From Bacillota bacterium (GTDB lineage: Bacteria > Bacillota > Clostridia > Peptostreptococcales > Anaerovoracaceae): DNA of 31,282 nucleotides. Location of the stretch: assembly GCA_017431395.1 (NCBI GenBank), contig JAFRLD010000201.1:1-31282 (forward strand). The letters are read 5' to 3'. Below the pieces are notes generated by a model that had not been told where the DNA came from, searched no databases, and was given only the letters and a program-made list of their open reading frames with translations. The translations under genes were made by a program, and so were the position numbers. Of the stretch, positions 7,983 through 16,252 are shown one piece after another; position 1 is the first letter of the stretch; each line of letters opens with the position of its first letter.

Positions 7983-8545
7983 TACGCGTTGTTATTTTTG
8001 TACTTCTCCAGTTCCTTCTTAAGCTGGAGGTTCTCCATCTGAAGGTCAAAGAAGCTGTTTTCGAGTTCTCTGCACTTATTCTCGATCTCCGTGACGACTT
8101 CCTCCATGCCGGACTGTGCCTGTGCCTTGGCCGACTCCACGGACTCCTTAAGCTGAAGGATCTCATTGTCTCTCTGACGGATGCCTTCCATCAGCTCTTC
8201 CTTCTGCTGCTGCATCTGCTGGGTCTCCTCCTTGTATTCGGAGTAACTCTTCTTAGCTTCATCCCAGAGCTGCACATAATGCTGCGCATCCTTCTCCAGC
8301 TGGATGTTCAGCCTCTTGATCTCCTCCATGTCATCCAGTGTCTTGAAGTACTCACTGGCGATGTTGATCGCTGAGAGGATCGCGATATTCCCGCCGGCAG
8401 CGCCCGCGGCTCTCGCGGCTTCTGAGATCTCCTGCATCTTCATGTCAACATGAGCGGCGACCTGAATGATCTCTTCCTTCGACATTTCACCTGCGATGGT
8501 GTACTCCTGTCCGTAGATTTTTACCTTTACCTTATTTGTTTCCAT
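7982..8545 (-). CDS. zapA: Cell division protein ZapA with extended coiled coil
   Basis: ZapA bundles FtsZ protofilaments at the division ring. The N-terminal ~70 residues have the ZapA fold signature: KVKIYGQEYTIAGEMSKEEI, then VAAHVDMKMQEI and GNIAILSAINIASEYF. The remaining ~115 residues are continuous charged coiled coil. At 187 residues it is about twice the length of B. subtilis ZapA (85), though long forms are common in Clostridia. The pheT stop overlaps its ribosome binding site (TAGGAGAAG), and its own stop overlaps the mutS2 start. The pheT-zapA-mutS2 order is a familiar Firmicutes arrangement. Confidence 0.9.
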   Translation of the reverse strand: METNKVKVKIYGQEYTIAGEMSKEEIIQVAAHVDMKMQEISEAARAAGAAGGNIAILSAINIASEYFKTLDDMEEIKRLNIQLEKDAQHYVQLWDEAKKSYSEYKEETQQMQQQKEELMEGIRQRDNEILQLKESVESAKAQAQSGMEEVVTEIENKCRELENSFFDLQMENLQLKKELEKYKNNNA

Positions 8546-8555
8546 GGAACTTCTC

Positions 8556-11027
8556 CTACATTTCTCTCAAAACCGCGTTCAGCTTATCTTTAAGTGCATC
8601 CAGGACCTTGCTGTGCACTTCGGTAACCTCTTCATCGGTCAGCGTCTTATCCTTGTCACGATAAACCAGTGAGAAGGCAACGCTCTTCTTGCCATCCTCC
8701 ACCTGCTGCCCTCTGTAGACATCGAACAAACGGACCGTCTCCAGGATCTTGCCGCCAAATTCCTTGATGACCTTCTCGATCCGGCCGACCTCCATATCCT
8801 CGTCCACGAGCAGAGCGATATCTCTGGCGGTCGACGGATACTTCGGCAGCGGCGTGTATACGATCTCCGTATCGGCATGGCGCTGCAGAGCCCCGAACAT
8901 GATCTCACAGCAGTAGATCCGCTCGCCCTTCATACCGTATTTCTCAGCGACGTCCGGATGGATCTCGCCCATGATGCCGATCTCTTCGGTATCGACACCG
9001 GCTGCCTTCATTTCCGGGGAAGCCTCCACGCAGATCCTCGCGCAGCGTCCCGGATGATATGGGCCATACTCGGATTCGGCGACGAACAGCGGCTCCCGGA
9101 TGCCCAGGATCCGCAGCATCTCACATACCATGCCCTTCAGGCTGAAGAAATCCTCGCCCTTGCCGTAAATACCGATGCAAAGCGAATATTCCTCATCCGG
9201 CAGATGATCCTTGTTCAGTTCGCTTGCCATGAATGTATTGCCGATCTCAAAGGCCTTGACCTTGTCGATGTTTCTGTTCATGTTTCTGGAGAGCGTCTCC
9301 AGCATGTTCGGGGTCAGGATGGTCCGCATGACGGAGTTTTCTTCGCCCAGCGGATTGATGATGCGCACGAAAGCGCGTTCCCAGGAATCCTCGGCGATCC
9401 GCACGTTGTCCACGGTCCGGGGGCTGACGAAGGAATATGTCTGGATCTCGTTCGCACCCATCGCGCAAAGGCTGTCCCGCACCAGGTCGCGCAGCTGCCA
9501 TCCATAAGGGATGCTCGCCTCATTGCTGCCCCGCGGCAGCGTGACCGGAAGCCTGTCATAGCCATACATCCTGGCGATCTCCTCAACGTAGTCTTCTTCT
9601 TGGATCAGGTCCTGACGTACGGTCGGAGGTGTCACTGTCATGATATCGCCCTCGCCGGCTACGCCGATCTCCAGGCCTTCGAGCATGGATACCATCTCTT
9701 CTCTCGTGAGGTCGATGCCGAGCACGGCATTGATTCTGCTCACGCGGACATCGATGACCTTCGGCTCCTGTGGCTCAGGATAAACGTCGACCCGGCCTGC
9801 ACAGACTTTGCCCGCACCGATCATCTCGATCAGCCGGCATACTCTGTCTGCCGCATCCGCGCAGAGGTTCGGATCGATCCCCTTCTCAAAACGGGCGGAT
9901 GCTTCGGTACGGAGCCCCAGATCCTTGGCCGTCCTGCGGACGCTCTCTCCAGCGAAATTGGCGGACTCCACGATGATGGTCTTCGTATCCGCCTCGATCT
10001 CGGAGTTCAGTCCTCCCATAACACCGGCTACAGCGATGGAGCGCTCCGCGTCCTTGATCATCAGCATGTTCGGGCTCAATGTCCGCTCGGATTCATCGAG
10101 CGTCGTGAAGACCTCGCCGGGCTTCGCGTTCTCGACGATGATCCTGCCGCCCTTCACCTGATTGATATCAAACGCGTGGATCGGCTGTCCGTATTCCAGC
10201 ATGACGAAATTCGTGATATCGACGATGTTGTTGATCGGCCGCATGCCGGCATACATCAGTCTCTTCTGCAGCCACCATGGGGACTGTTCCACCTTGATGT
10301 CCGTGACCACACGGGCACAATAGCGTTTGCAGCTTTCGGGGTTCTTGATCTCGACGGAAACGAAGTCCTTAGCCTCGCCTGCGCCGTTTTCTTCTTTGAT
10401 ATCGATGTCCGGATAGGTGAACGGTCTTCCGAGAGTGGCAGATGCTTCTCTCGCCATACCGACCATCGCCAGACAATCCGGACGGTTCGGAGTGATCTCA
10501 AAATCGATCACCGCCGATTTCAGGCCCAGCGCTTCCGGCAGGTCCGCACCGAGTTCATAATCTCCCTCCAGGATCCAGATGCCATCCTTGTGGACGACCG
10601 GAACGACCTTGTCCTCGAAGCCGAGCTCGCTGCAGGAGCAGAGCATTCCGTAGGATTCGACCCCGCGCAGCTTGCCCTTCGTGATCTTCACGCCGCCTTC
10701 CTGTTTCGGCTGGCCATGGAGCGGTCCGGGGATGTGGCTCTTATGGAGAGCCACCGGAACGAGGGCTCCCTCGAAAACGTTCGGAGCACCGGTGACGATC
10801 TGCACCAGCTCGGGTTCTCCGACGTTCATCCGGCAGATGACCAGCTTGTCCGCGTCCGGATGCGGCTCGATCTTCTCGATCCGCCCGACGACGACCTTCT
10901 CGATGCCCTCTCCGAAATACTCACAGGTCTCCAGGTTGGAGCCGGACATGATCATCCTGTCACAGAACTCCTCCGTGGAAACGCCCGGATCTATATAATC
11001 ATTTAACCATTCCATTGGAACTAACAT
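8556..11027 (-). CDS. pheT: Phenylalanyl-tRNA synthetase beta subunit
   Basis: PheT pairs with PheS in the alpha2-beta2 enzyme that charges tRNA-Phe. Its 823 residues are slightly longer than in B. subtilis (804). An N-terminal tRNA-binding (EMAP-like OB) domain covers about 40-150 (VVVGRIEKIEPHPDADKL). The B3/B4 editing domain follows (INNIVDITNFVMLEYGQPIHAFD), then B5 DNA-binding-like and catalytic-like core domains (EASARFEKGIDPNL). The C-terminal anticodon-binding FDX-ACB domain has PKYPSTARDIALLVDEDM and FDVYRGQQ. A clear CAGGAGG precedes the ATG, 21 nt after pheS. No T-box leader exists because pheS overlaps the upstream gene. Confidence 0.98.
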   Translation of the reverse strand: MLVPMEWLNDYIDPGVSTEEFCDRMIMSGSNLETCEYFGEGIEKVVVGRIEKIEPHPDADKLVICRMNVGEPELVQIVTGAPNVFEGALVPVALHKSHIPGPLHGQPKQEGGVKITKGKLRGVESYGMLCSCSELGFEDKVVPVVHKDGIWILEGDYELGADLPEALGLKSAVIDFEITPNRPDCLAMVGMAREASATLGRPFTYPDIDIKEENGAGEAKDFVSVEIKNPESCKRYCARVVTDIKVEQSPWWLQKRLMYAGMRPINNIVDITNFVMLEYGQPIHAFDINQVKGGRIIVENAKPGEVFTTLDESERTLSPNMLMIKDAERSIAVAGVMGGLNSEIEADTKTIIVESANFAGESVRRTAKDLGLRTEASARFEKGIDPNLCADAADRVCRLIEMIGAGKVCAGRVDVYPEPQEPKVIDVRVSRINAVLGIDLTREEMVSMLEGLEIGVAGEGDIMTVTPPTVRQDLIQEEDYVEEIARMYGYDRLPVTLPRGSNEASIPYGWQLRDLVRDSLCAMGANEIQTYSFVSPRTVDNVRIAEDSWERAFVRIINPLGEENSVMRTILTPNMLETLSRNMNRNIDKVKAFEIGNTFMASELNKDHLPDEEYSLCIGIYGKGEDFFSLKGMVCEMLRILGIREPLFVAESEYGPYHPGRCARICVEASPEMKAAGVDTEEIGIMGEIHPDVAEKYGMKGERIYCCEIMFGALQRHADTEIVYTPLPKYPSTARDIALLVDEDMEVGRIEKVIKEFGGKILETVRLFDVYRGQQVEDGKKSVAFSLVYRDKDKTLTDEEVTEVHSKVLDALKDKLNAVLREM

Positions 11028-11048
11028 TCTATCTAACCTCCTGACTGC

Positions 11049-12071
11049 CTACTTGAACTGATTGATGAAACGCATATCGTTCTCATAGAACAATCTGATG
11101 TCATCTACGCCGTATTTGAGCATGGCGACACGCTCGACGCCAAGTCCGAACGCGAAGCCCGTGTATTTCTCCGTATCCAGTCCGCCGACCTTCAGTACGT
11201 TCGGGTGGACCATGCCGCAGCCGAGGATCTCGATCCAGCCGCTGCCCTTGCAGACCCTGCAGCCTTTGCCGCCGCACTTGAAGCAGGAAACGTCTACCTC
11301 AGCGCTGGGCTCGGTGAACGGGAAGTGATGCGGACGGAACTTGGTTCTGGTGGAAGTTCCGAACATCTGCTTCGCGAAGCTGTCCAGCGTTCCTTTCAGG
11401 TCCGCCATCGTGATGCCTTCATCTACGAGCAGGCCTTCGACCTGATGGAACATCGGGGAATGGGTCGCGTCCGGTGTATCGCAGCGGAATACTCTTCCCG
11501 GTGAGATCACCTTGATCGGTGGCTTCTGGGAAAGCAGTGTCCTGACCTGGACCGGTGATGTCTGGGTCCGCAGCAGGACATCCTCTGAGATATAGAATGT
11601 ATCCGTCATATCTCTCGCCGGATGGTCCGGTCCCGCGTTCAGCGCATCGAAATTGTTGAATACGGTCTCGACCTCCGGGCCTTCGACGATGGAGTATCCC
11701 ATATTCCTGAACACCCGGCAGATCTCATCCATGGTGATCGTCAGCGGATGCTTGACGCCCAGGCCTTCGAGCCTGCCCGGTTCGGTAACGTCGATCTTTT
11801 CTTTTTTGAACTGAGCCTCCTTCGCGGCCTGCTTAACGGCCTCGAACTTGTCCGCGAGCATCTTTTCGATCTCCGCGCGAACCTGGTTGGCCATCTGTCC
11901 GGTGGTTTTTCTCTCCTCCGGAGACAGTTTGCCCATGCCGCGCAGGATCCCGGTCAGTTCTCCCTTCTTGCCCAGGAAACGGACCCTGATCTCGTCGGTC
12001 TCGCCGTGCGTTTTAGCCTCGCTCAGCTGTGCTTTCGCTTCTTCCAGTATCTTGTTTAACTGTTCCTGCAT
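11049..12071 (-). CDS. pheS: Phenylalanyl-tRNA synthetase alpha subunit
   Basis: This is the catalytic alpha subunit (340 residues; E. coli 327). An N-terminal coiled coil (about 1-85, MQEQLNKILEEAKAQLSEAK) binds the tRNA. Class II motif 2 is in FRCDTPDATHSPMFHQVEG, and motif 3 is GFAFGLGVERVAMLKYG. Between them the insert SCFKCGGKGCRVCKGSGW supplies four Cys in a CX2CX4CX2C pattern, a small zinc-knuckle-like loop that E. coli PheS lacks but other Firmicutes have. The start lies 16 nt inside the methyltransferase gene, with AGGAAGAAGG upstream, so it is probably translationally coupled. Confidence 0.98.
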   Translation of the reverse strand: MQEQLNKILEEAKAQLSEAKTHGETDEIRVRFLGKKGELTGILRGMGKLSPEERKTTGQMANQVRAEIEKMLADKFEAVKQAAKEAQFKKEKIDVTEPGRLEGLGVKHPLTITMDEICRVFRNMGYSIVEGPEVETVFNNFDALNAGPDHPARDMTDTFYISEDVLLRTQTSPVQVRTLLSQKPPIKVISPGRVFRCDTPDATHSPMFHQVEGLLVDEGITMADLKGTLDSFAKQMFGTSTRTKFRPHHFPFTEPSAEVDVSCFKCGGKGCRVCKGSGWIEILGCGMVHPNVLKVGGLDTEKYTGFAFGLGVERVAMLKYGVDDIRLFYENDMRFINQFK

Positions 12072-12853
12072 GCCTTCTTCCTCTGTTTCTGTGAATGATT
12101 TATCTGATACATCAATACGCCGGCTGCAACCGCCGCATTGAGTGATTCGATATCTCCGTCCATCGGGATACGTACCCGCAGACCCGCTGCTTCCATCAGT
12201 TCTCCGCTGACACCGCTGCCCTCATTGCCGATCACGAGCGCAGCCCGCGAAGGCAGATCTGCCTCGAAGCAATCCTCCGCCTCTTCCAGCGCTGTCACGA
12301 TCAGCTGCCGCTGGTCTTTCTCCAGCATCCGGATGAGTTCCGGTGCATCTACATCGGTGAGGACCGGCATCCGGAGGATGGATCCTGCCGCGGAGCGCAC
12401 GGTCTTCGGTGCATAAAGGTCGACGCTGCCGGTCAGGGCGATGATCCCTCCGAACCCGGCGGCCTCCGCCGTACGGATGATCGTCCCTGCGTTGCCGGGA
12501 TCCTGCAGCCGGTCCAGCACGACGACCGGACCGCTTATCTCCTCCAGAAAAGCAGCCGGGTCCGTCTGCGGTTTACGGACGACTGCTATGATCCCCTGTG
12601 AATGCACCGTACCTGACAGTTCTGCGAACAGTCTGCGATCCAGGAAGATGCATTTGTCCTGCGGGATCCAGGGTTCTGGTTCTTTCCCTAAGCAGGCAAA
12701 AATCTTCTCTATCATGATTCCCAGTTCCAGCGCATCTTTCAGAGGTTTCGTTCCCTCCAGCAGATACAGGCCGGTCTCATCGCGGGATTTCTTTCGGAGA
12801 AGCTTTAGGGTCTGTTTATATAGATTGTTCTCTCTGGAAGTGATAACTTTCAT
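12056..12853 (-). CDS. TrmH/SpoU-family 2'-O-ribose methyltransferase
   Basis: This is a SpoU-class (SPOUT knot) RNA methyltransferase that transfers methyl from SAM to a ribose 2'-OH of rRNA or tRNA. The exact target is not predictable. The 265 residues start with the SpoU substrate-binding domain (VITSRENNLYKQTLKLLRKKSRD). The three SpoU motifs follow: motif 1 DRLQDPGNAGTIIRTAEAAG, motif 2 LVIGNEGSGVSGELMEA, motif 3 IPMDGDIESLNAAVAAGVL. The ATG has no obvious Shine-Dalgarno sequence; the 86 bp upstream hold a strong hairpin. Location directly before pheST is common for this family in Bacillota. Confidence 0.92.
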   Translation of the reverse strand: MKVITSRENNLYKQTLKLLRKKSRDETGLYLLEGTKPLKDALELGIMIEKIFACLGKEPEPWIPQDKCIFLDRRLFAELSGTVHSQGIIAVVRKPQTDPAAFLEEISGPVVVLDRLQDPGNAGTIIRTAEAAGFGGIIALTGSVDLYAPKTVRSAAGSILRMPVLTDVDAPELIRMLEKDQRQLIVTALEEAEDCFEADLPSRAALVIGNEGSGVSGELMEAAGLRVRIPMDGDIESLNAAVAAGVLMYQINHSQKQRKKACRNS

Positions 12854-12893
12854 ACATAGTCCGGGCCGGAAAACCCCGGTCCTTCAAGTACGC

Positions 12894-12923
12894 CAATAGC
12901 CGGTGGCATTTCACCGGCTATTG
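12894..12923 (-). terminator. Strong hairpin between ftsZ and the rRNA methyltransferase gene
   Basis: CAATAGCCGGTG (12894-12905) pairs perfectly with CACCGGCTATTG (12912-12923), a 12-bp stem with a 6-nt loop, 16 nt past the ftsZ stop. A second smaller GC hairpin (12861-12865 with 12875-12879) follows. Neither has a T-run on the minus strand. It probably marks the 3' end or processing point of the dcw transcript. Confidence 0.55.
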
Positions 12924-12939
12924 CAAACCTGTTTACTGC

Positions 12940-14055
12940 TTATCTCTTCAGGAAATCCGGAATATCGATGCCCGGGATATTATCGAAGGAAGCTGTGTTT
13001 CTGCTCGGAGTCGCCTGTACCTGTGGCTCTTCTGCATTCAGTTCCATCGTGTTCCTGATGTTCGGGATCACGGTCTCATTACGAAAATCCTTGTCTGTCG
13101 GCGGTTTCTCGAAGCCGGCCGCGATGACTGTGATCGCGATCTCATCCTGCATCTCTTCCTTGATGGAAGTACCGAGAATGATGATAGCGTTGTCGTCCGC
13201 CTCTTCTTCGATCCTGGATGCGACTCTGTCGACATCGTACATCGTCAGGCCTCTGCCGCCGGTGATGTTGATCAGGACGGCTCTCGCTCCGGAGATCTTC
13301 GTCTCGAGAAGCGGGCTGTTGATCGCATTGGATACAGCATCGTCCAGCTTGTTCTCGCCGCTGCCTCTGCCGACACCCATGTGTACGATCCCTCTATCCT
13401 TCATGATCGTGGTAACGTCCGCGAAGTCAAGGTTGATGAGTGCGTCATCGACGATGATATCTGAGATGCCCTGGACGCCCTGCCGGAGCACATCGTCCGC
13501 CAGTGAGAAGGCCTCGAGAAGAGAGGTCTGCTCCTGTACCGTCTCAAGGAGCTTGTCATTCGGAACGACCACGAGAGAGTCTACGTACTTCTTCAGGAAT
13601 TTGATTCCCAGCTCTGCGTGTTCTCCACGTTTCTTACCTTCGAACCGGAACGGCTTCGTCACGACACCGACCGTGAGGATCCCCATGTCCTTGGCGATCT
13701 TCGCGATGATCGGAGCAGCTCCTGTACCGGTGCCACCGCCCATACCGCAGGTGATGAATACCATATCGGAACCGGAGATGAACTTCTGCAGATCCTCCAG
13801 ATTCTCCTCCGCGGACTTCTGGCCAACCTCAGGATTACCGCCTGCGCCCAGTCCTTTTGTCAGCTTCTCGCCGATCTGGACTTTTGTCTCGGCTCTGTTC
13901 CTGGCCAGCGCCTGTTTATCTGTATTGACCGCGATAAATGTAACGCCCTGTATTCCTGCTTCGATCATCCGGTTGATCGCATTGCAGCCGCCGCCGCCAA
14001 CGCCGATTACCTTGATCTCCTGCAGGTTCGATTCGCTTACTTCAAACTGTAACAT
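12940..14055 (-). CDS. ftsZ: Cell division GTPase FtsZ
   Basis: FtsZ is the tubulin-like GTPase that forms the cytokinetic ring. It has 371 residues. The GTP-binding motifs are [14 protein letters not shown] (about 17-30) and the signature GGGTGTG at 106-112. The T7 synergy loop is NLDFADV at 208-214, which supplies catalytic Asp to the neighbouring subunit. The C-terminal linker is short (about 330-360) and ends in the conserved tail [12 protein letters not shown], which binds FtsA/SepF/ZapA-type partners. GGGAGG precedes the ATG. It has its own candidate promoter at 14089-14117, so it can be expressed apart from the upstream dcw genes. No ftsA lies upstream, unlike the B. subtilis order. 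Confidence 0.99.
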   Translation of the reverse strand: MLQFEVSESNLQEIKVIGVGGGGCNAINRMIEAGIQGVTFIAVNTDKQALARNRAETKVQIGEKLTKGLGAGGNPEVGQKSAEENLEDLQKFISGSDMVFITCGMGGGTGTGAAPIIAKIAKDMGILTVGVVTKPFRFEGKKRGEHAELGIKFLKKYVDSLVVVPNDKLLETVQEQTSLLEAFSLADDVLRQGVQGISDIIVDDALINLDFADVTTIMKDRGIVHMGVGRGSGENKLDDAVSNAINSPLLETKISGARAVLINITGGRGLTMYDVDRVASRIEEEADDNAIIILGTSIKEEMQDEIAITVIAAGFEKPPTDKDFRNETVIPNIRNTMELNAEEPQVQATPSRNTASFDNIPGIDIPDFLKR

Positions 14056-14088
14056 TGAATACCTCCCGTATATTCTGAAACTATATGT

Positions 14089-14117
14089 AGTATATCATAT
14101 TAATTTTAGGGCGTAAA
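14089..14117 (-). promoter_or_regulatory. Candidate promoter in front of ftsZ
   Basis: On the minus strand TTTACG (14112-14117) and TATACT (14089-14094) are separated by 17 bp, overlapping the end of ftsQ. The intervening 50-bp ftsQ-ftsZ gap is notably AT-rich, unlike the 4-nt overlaps joining most other dcw genes. Confidence 0.5.
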
Positions 14118-15152
14118 GGAACAATAATTATTATCACCAATGTTTATGGTTCCTTTACTCACATCGTTCTGATACAGCTGATAAACGACGGCTTTCAGCT
14201 CTCCGCTCTCGATGCTGTGCATCAGGTTGTCGAACCGGCCTTTGCACACCAGCCCGTCAAAAATATATGCATCGACAAGGCTTCCCGTGATCTTGATCCT
14301 CTTGAAATAAAGATCTCCCTGTTCCGCAGCTTTGATCAGCTGCATCGCCTTCTTATACGGCCCGGTCTCCTTGACCTTGATCTTATCGCCCCGCTCCGCC
14401 TTGAGCACGGTCATATCCTCGATCATGGTCACTTCTTTCGGTTCTGCTCCCCGGCTGATGACCATCCCGGTCTCATCCGTGACCACATAGTTCTTCCGGT
14501 TGTTCTTAAGGTATCTTATGAACTGGGCTACCGCTTCTCTTTCTTCCACGGTGATCTCTACCGTCCCGGGCAGGTGCCGGTGGATCTTGACATCGCTGAT
14601 ATAGAGATTCTTCTTGATCCGGTGTTCCGTAAGCCATGGGTTCAGGAGAAAAATACTGTCCCCGGTCTCGATCCTCGAATTCTTCAGGATCTTCTTGTCC
14701 GGGACCGTCTTGTTCCCGATGATCGCGATCTCCTGGATCCCGAAATACGGCAGGTTCGCAACGCTAACGAACGCGGCGATGATCGCACAAAAAACCAAAA
14801 AACGAAGGACCCTGTGCTTCTTCTTATGCTTTCTCGGCCGCTTCTTCACAGGCGCCGGACGTTCTTCTGCCAGGGGCTCCTCGAAAGCAGGCTCTTCCTC
14901 AGCTTCTTCAGCTTCCTCGGCTTCCTCCGCATCTTCCCCGGCTTCTTCCTCCGCCTCCTCTTCCGGCGCAGGCTCCTCCTCCGGTTCTTCTTCCGGTTCC
15001 GCCGCTTCGGTTTCTTCGGCTTCTTCAGCTTCCATATCCTCAGCTTCCGCCGTTTCTTCCGTCTCTTCTGCCTCCGTTTCTTCCGGCTCCCCGTTCTGAC
15101 GCACCAGTTCCTCCAGGTCCGTGTTTTTTATCTCCTCGGTCTTCCGGCTCAT
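14106..15152 (-). CDS. ftsQ: Cell division protein FtsQ/DivIB with acidic N-terminal domain
   Basis: FtsQ/DivIB is a bitopic divisome protein that complexes with FtsL and DivIC/FtsB. It has 348 residues. Residues 21-98 are almost entirely Glu, Ala, Thr, Asp and Pro; residues 103-114 are polybasic (KKRPRKHKKKHR); the transmembrane helix is about 115-133. The extracellular POTRA domain begins at about 135 (FGIQEIAIIGNKTVPDKKIL) and is followed by a beta domain (LPGTVEITVEEREAVAQF). The acidic stretch lies in the predicted cytoplasmic tail and is much longer than the usual short tail. The gene overlaps murG by 4 nt (ATGA). The FtsQ call rests on position, topology and POTRA. Confidence 0.9.
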   Translation of the reverse strand: MSRKTEEIKNTDLEELVRQNGEPEETEAEETEETAEAEDMEAEEAEETEAAEPEEEPEEEPAPEEEAEEEAGEDAEEAEEAEEAEEEPAFEEPLAEERPAPVKKRPRKHKKKHRVLRFLVFCAIIAAFVSVANLPYFGIQEIAIIGNKTVPDKKILKNSRIETGDSIFLLNPWLTEHRIKKNLYISDVKIHRHLPGTVEITVEEREAVAQFIRYLKNNRKNYVVTDETGMVISRGAEPKEVTMIEDMTVLKAERGDKIKVKETGPYKKAMQLIKAAEQGDLYFKRIKITGSLVDAYIFDGLVCKGRFDNLMHSIESGELKAVVYQLYQNDVSKGTINIGDNNYCSFTP

Positions 15153-16252
15153 TCTTTGATATCCTCGAATATGGTATCACAAATGGTCTTCACGGCCTCG
15201 GGAGCACCGCAGGAGCGGCATCCCTCTGACATCTTCTTATGCAAAGGCTGGTCATCCCGGATCGATTCGATCCTTTTTGCCAGCGGATCATCATCCAGAT
15301 CCTTTTCTTCGATCACTATGGCACCGCCCTTCTCTGCAACCGCCAGCGCATTATAATACTGATGGTTTTCCGCAGCCTCGGGGAACGGGATGAATATCGC
15401 CGGAACGCCGCACACCGTGACCTCCGCCACGGTCAGCGCGCCGCTGCGGCTGATGATCAGATCGCTTGCCGCGAGCCGCTCCGCCATATCGTAGATGTAT
15501 TCCTCGATCATGATGTTTTCCTGCAGCTGCACGCCTTTTTCCTTCAGCTCCGTCTGGATCGCATCATAATAGTAGCTTCCGGCACCAAGCCAGATCTGCG
15601 TTCTCATATCACCGTTGTAGGCTTCGATGACCTTCAGCATCTCCTTGTTCAGCCGGCCGGCCCCCTGGCTTCCGCCGAATGCCAGGACCACGAAGGTGTC
15701 CTCCGGGATCCCGAGTTTCGCCCGGATCTGCGCCCTGTCGAGCTCTGCGAACTCCTTTCGGACCGGATTGCCGCTCAAGACGAGTTTCTCCTGATCCGGG
15801 AAATATTCGCTCGCTTTAGAGAAGCCAAGAAAGATCTTCCTGGCTTTTCGCCCGAGGAAACGGTTGGTTCTTCCCGGGATCGCGTTCTGCTCCTGGATAT
15901 AGGTCGGGATCCCCTGTTTCTCCGCCATGGAAACGACCGGAGCGCTCGCATAGCCTCCGGTGCCGATCACGAGATCCGGTTTGAAATCCCGGATCAGTTT
16001 CTTCGCCTGGCCGCGGCCTTTCAGGACCCGCTTCACTGAGCGGATGCTTCCCCGCAGCGTCCGGCTGAATCCATCTGCGCTTATCAGCGTGATCTCGTAC
16101 CCGCATTCCGGGACCAGATCCTTCTCCATACCGATCTGGGATCCGACAAAAAGGATCTCCGTATTTTCATCTCTTCTTTTGATTTCATCCGCGATCGCGA
16201 CCGCCGGGTAGATGTGTCCGCCGGTCCCTCCGCAGGTCATGATCACCTTCAT
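15149..16252 (-). CDS. murG: Undecaprenyl-PP-MurNAc-pentapeptide GlcNAc transferase MurG
   Basis: MurG transfers GlcNAc from UDP-GlcNAc to lipid I, giving lipid II on the inner membrane face. Its 367 residues are normal. The glycine-rich acceptor-site loop TCGGTGGHIYPAVAIADE lies at the N-terminus. FGGSQGAGRLNKEM begins the second Rossmann domain (GT-B fold, family GT28). The donor-site region is RSGALTVAEVTVCGVPAIF followed by PFPEAAENHQYYNA. It overlaps both ftsW and ftsQ by 4 nt. Confidence 0.98.
   Translation of the reverse strand: MKVIMTCGGTGGHIYPAVAIADEIKRRDENTEILFVGSQIGMEKDLVPECGYEITLISADGFSRTLRGSIRSVKRVLKGRGQAKKLIRDFKPDLVIGTGGYASAPVVSMAEKQGIPTYIQEQNAIPGRTNRFLGRKARKIFLGFSKASEYFPDQEKLVLSGNPVRKEFAELDRAQIRAKLGIPEDTFVVLAFGGSQGAGRLNKEMLKVIEAYNGDMRTQIWLGAGSYYYDAIQTELKEKGVQLQENIMIEEYIYDMAERLAASDLIISRSGALTVAEVTVCGVPAIFIPFPEAAENHQYYNALAVAEKGGAIVIEEKDLDDDPLAKRIESIRDDQPLHKKMSEGCRSCGAPEAVKTICDTIFEDIKE

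Noticed and set aside
8877..11006. A 709-codon plus-strand open frame opposite pheT
   Set aside because: It lies fully antisense to the clearly conserved pheT and shows no domain or ribosome binding site. Long antisense frames are expected from the codon bias of GC-rich genes.
12056..12939. T-box or Phe-attenuator controlling pheST
   Set aside because: pheS starts inside the upstream methyltransferase gene, and the gap before that gene holds only two simple hairpins without T-box features.
14217..15356. A plus-strand open frame rich in Phe, Arg and Leu opposite ftsQ and murG
   Set aside because: It is the complement of the Glu/Ala-rich ftsQ tail; the composition is explained by the GAA/GAG codons on the other strand.
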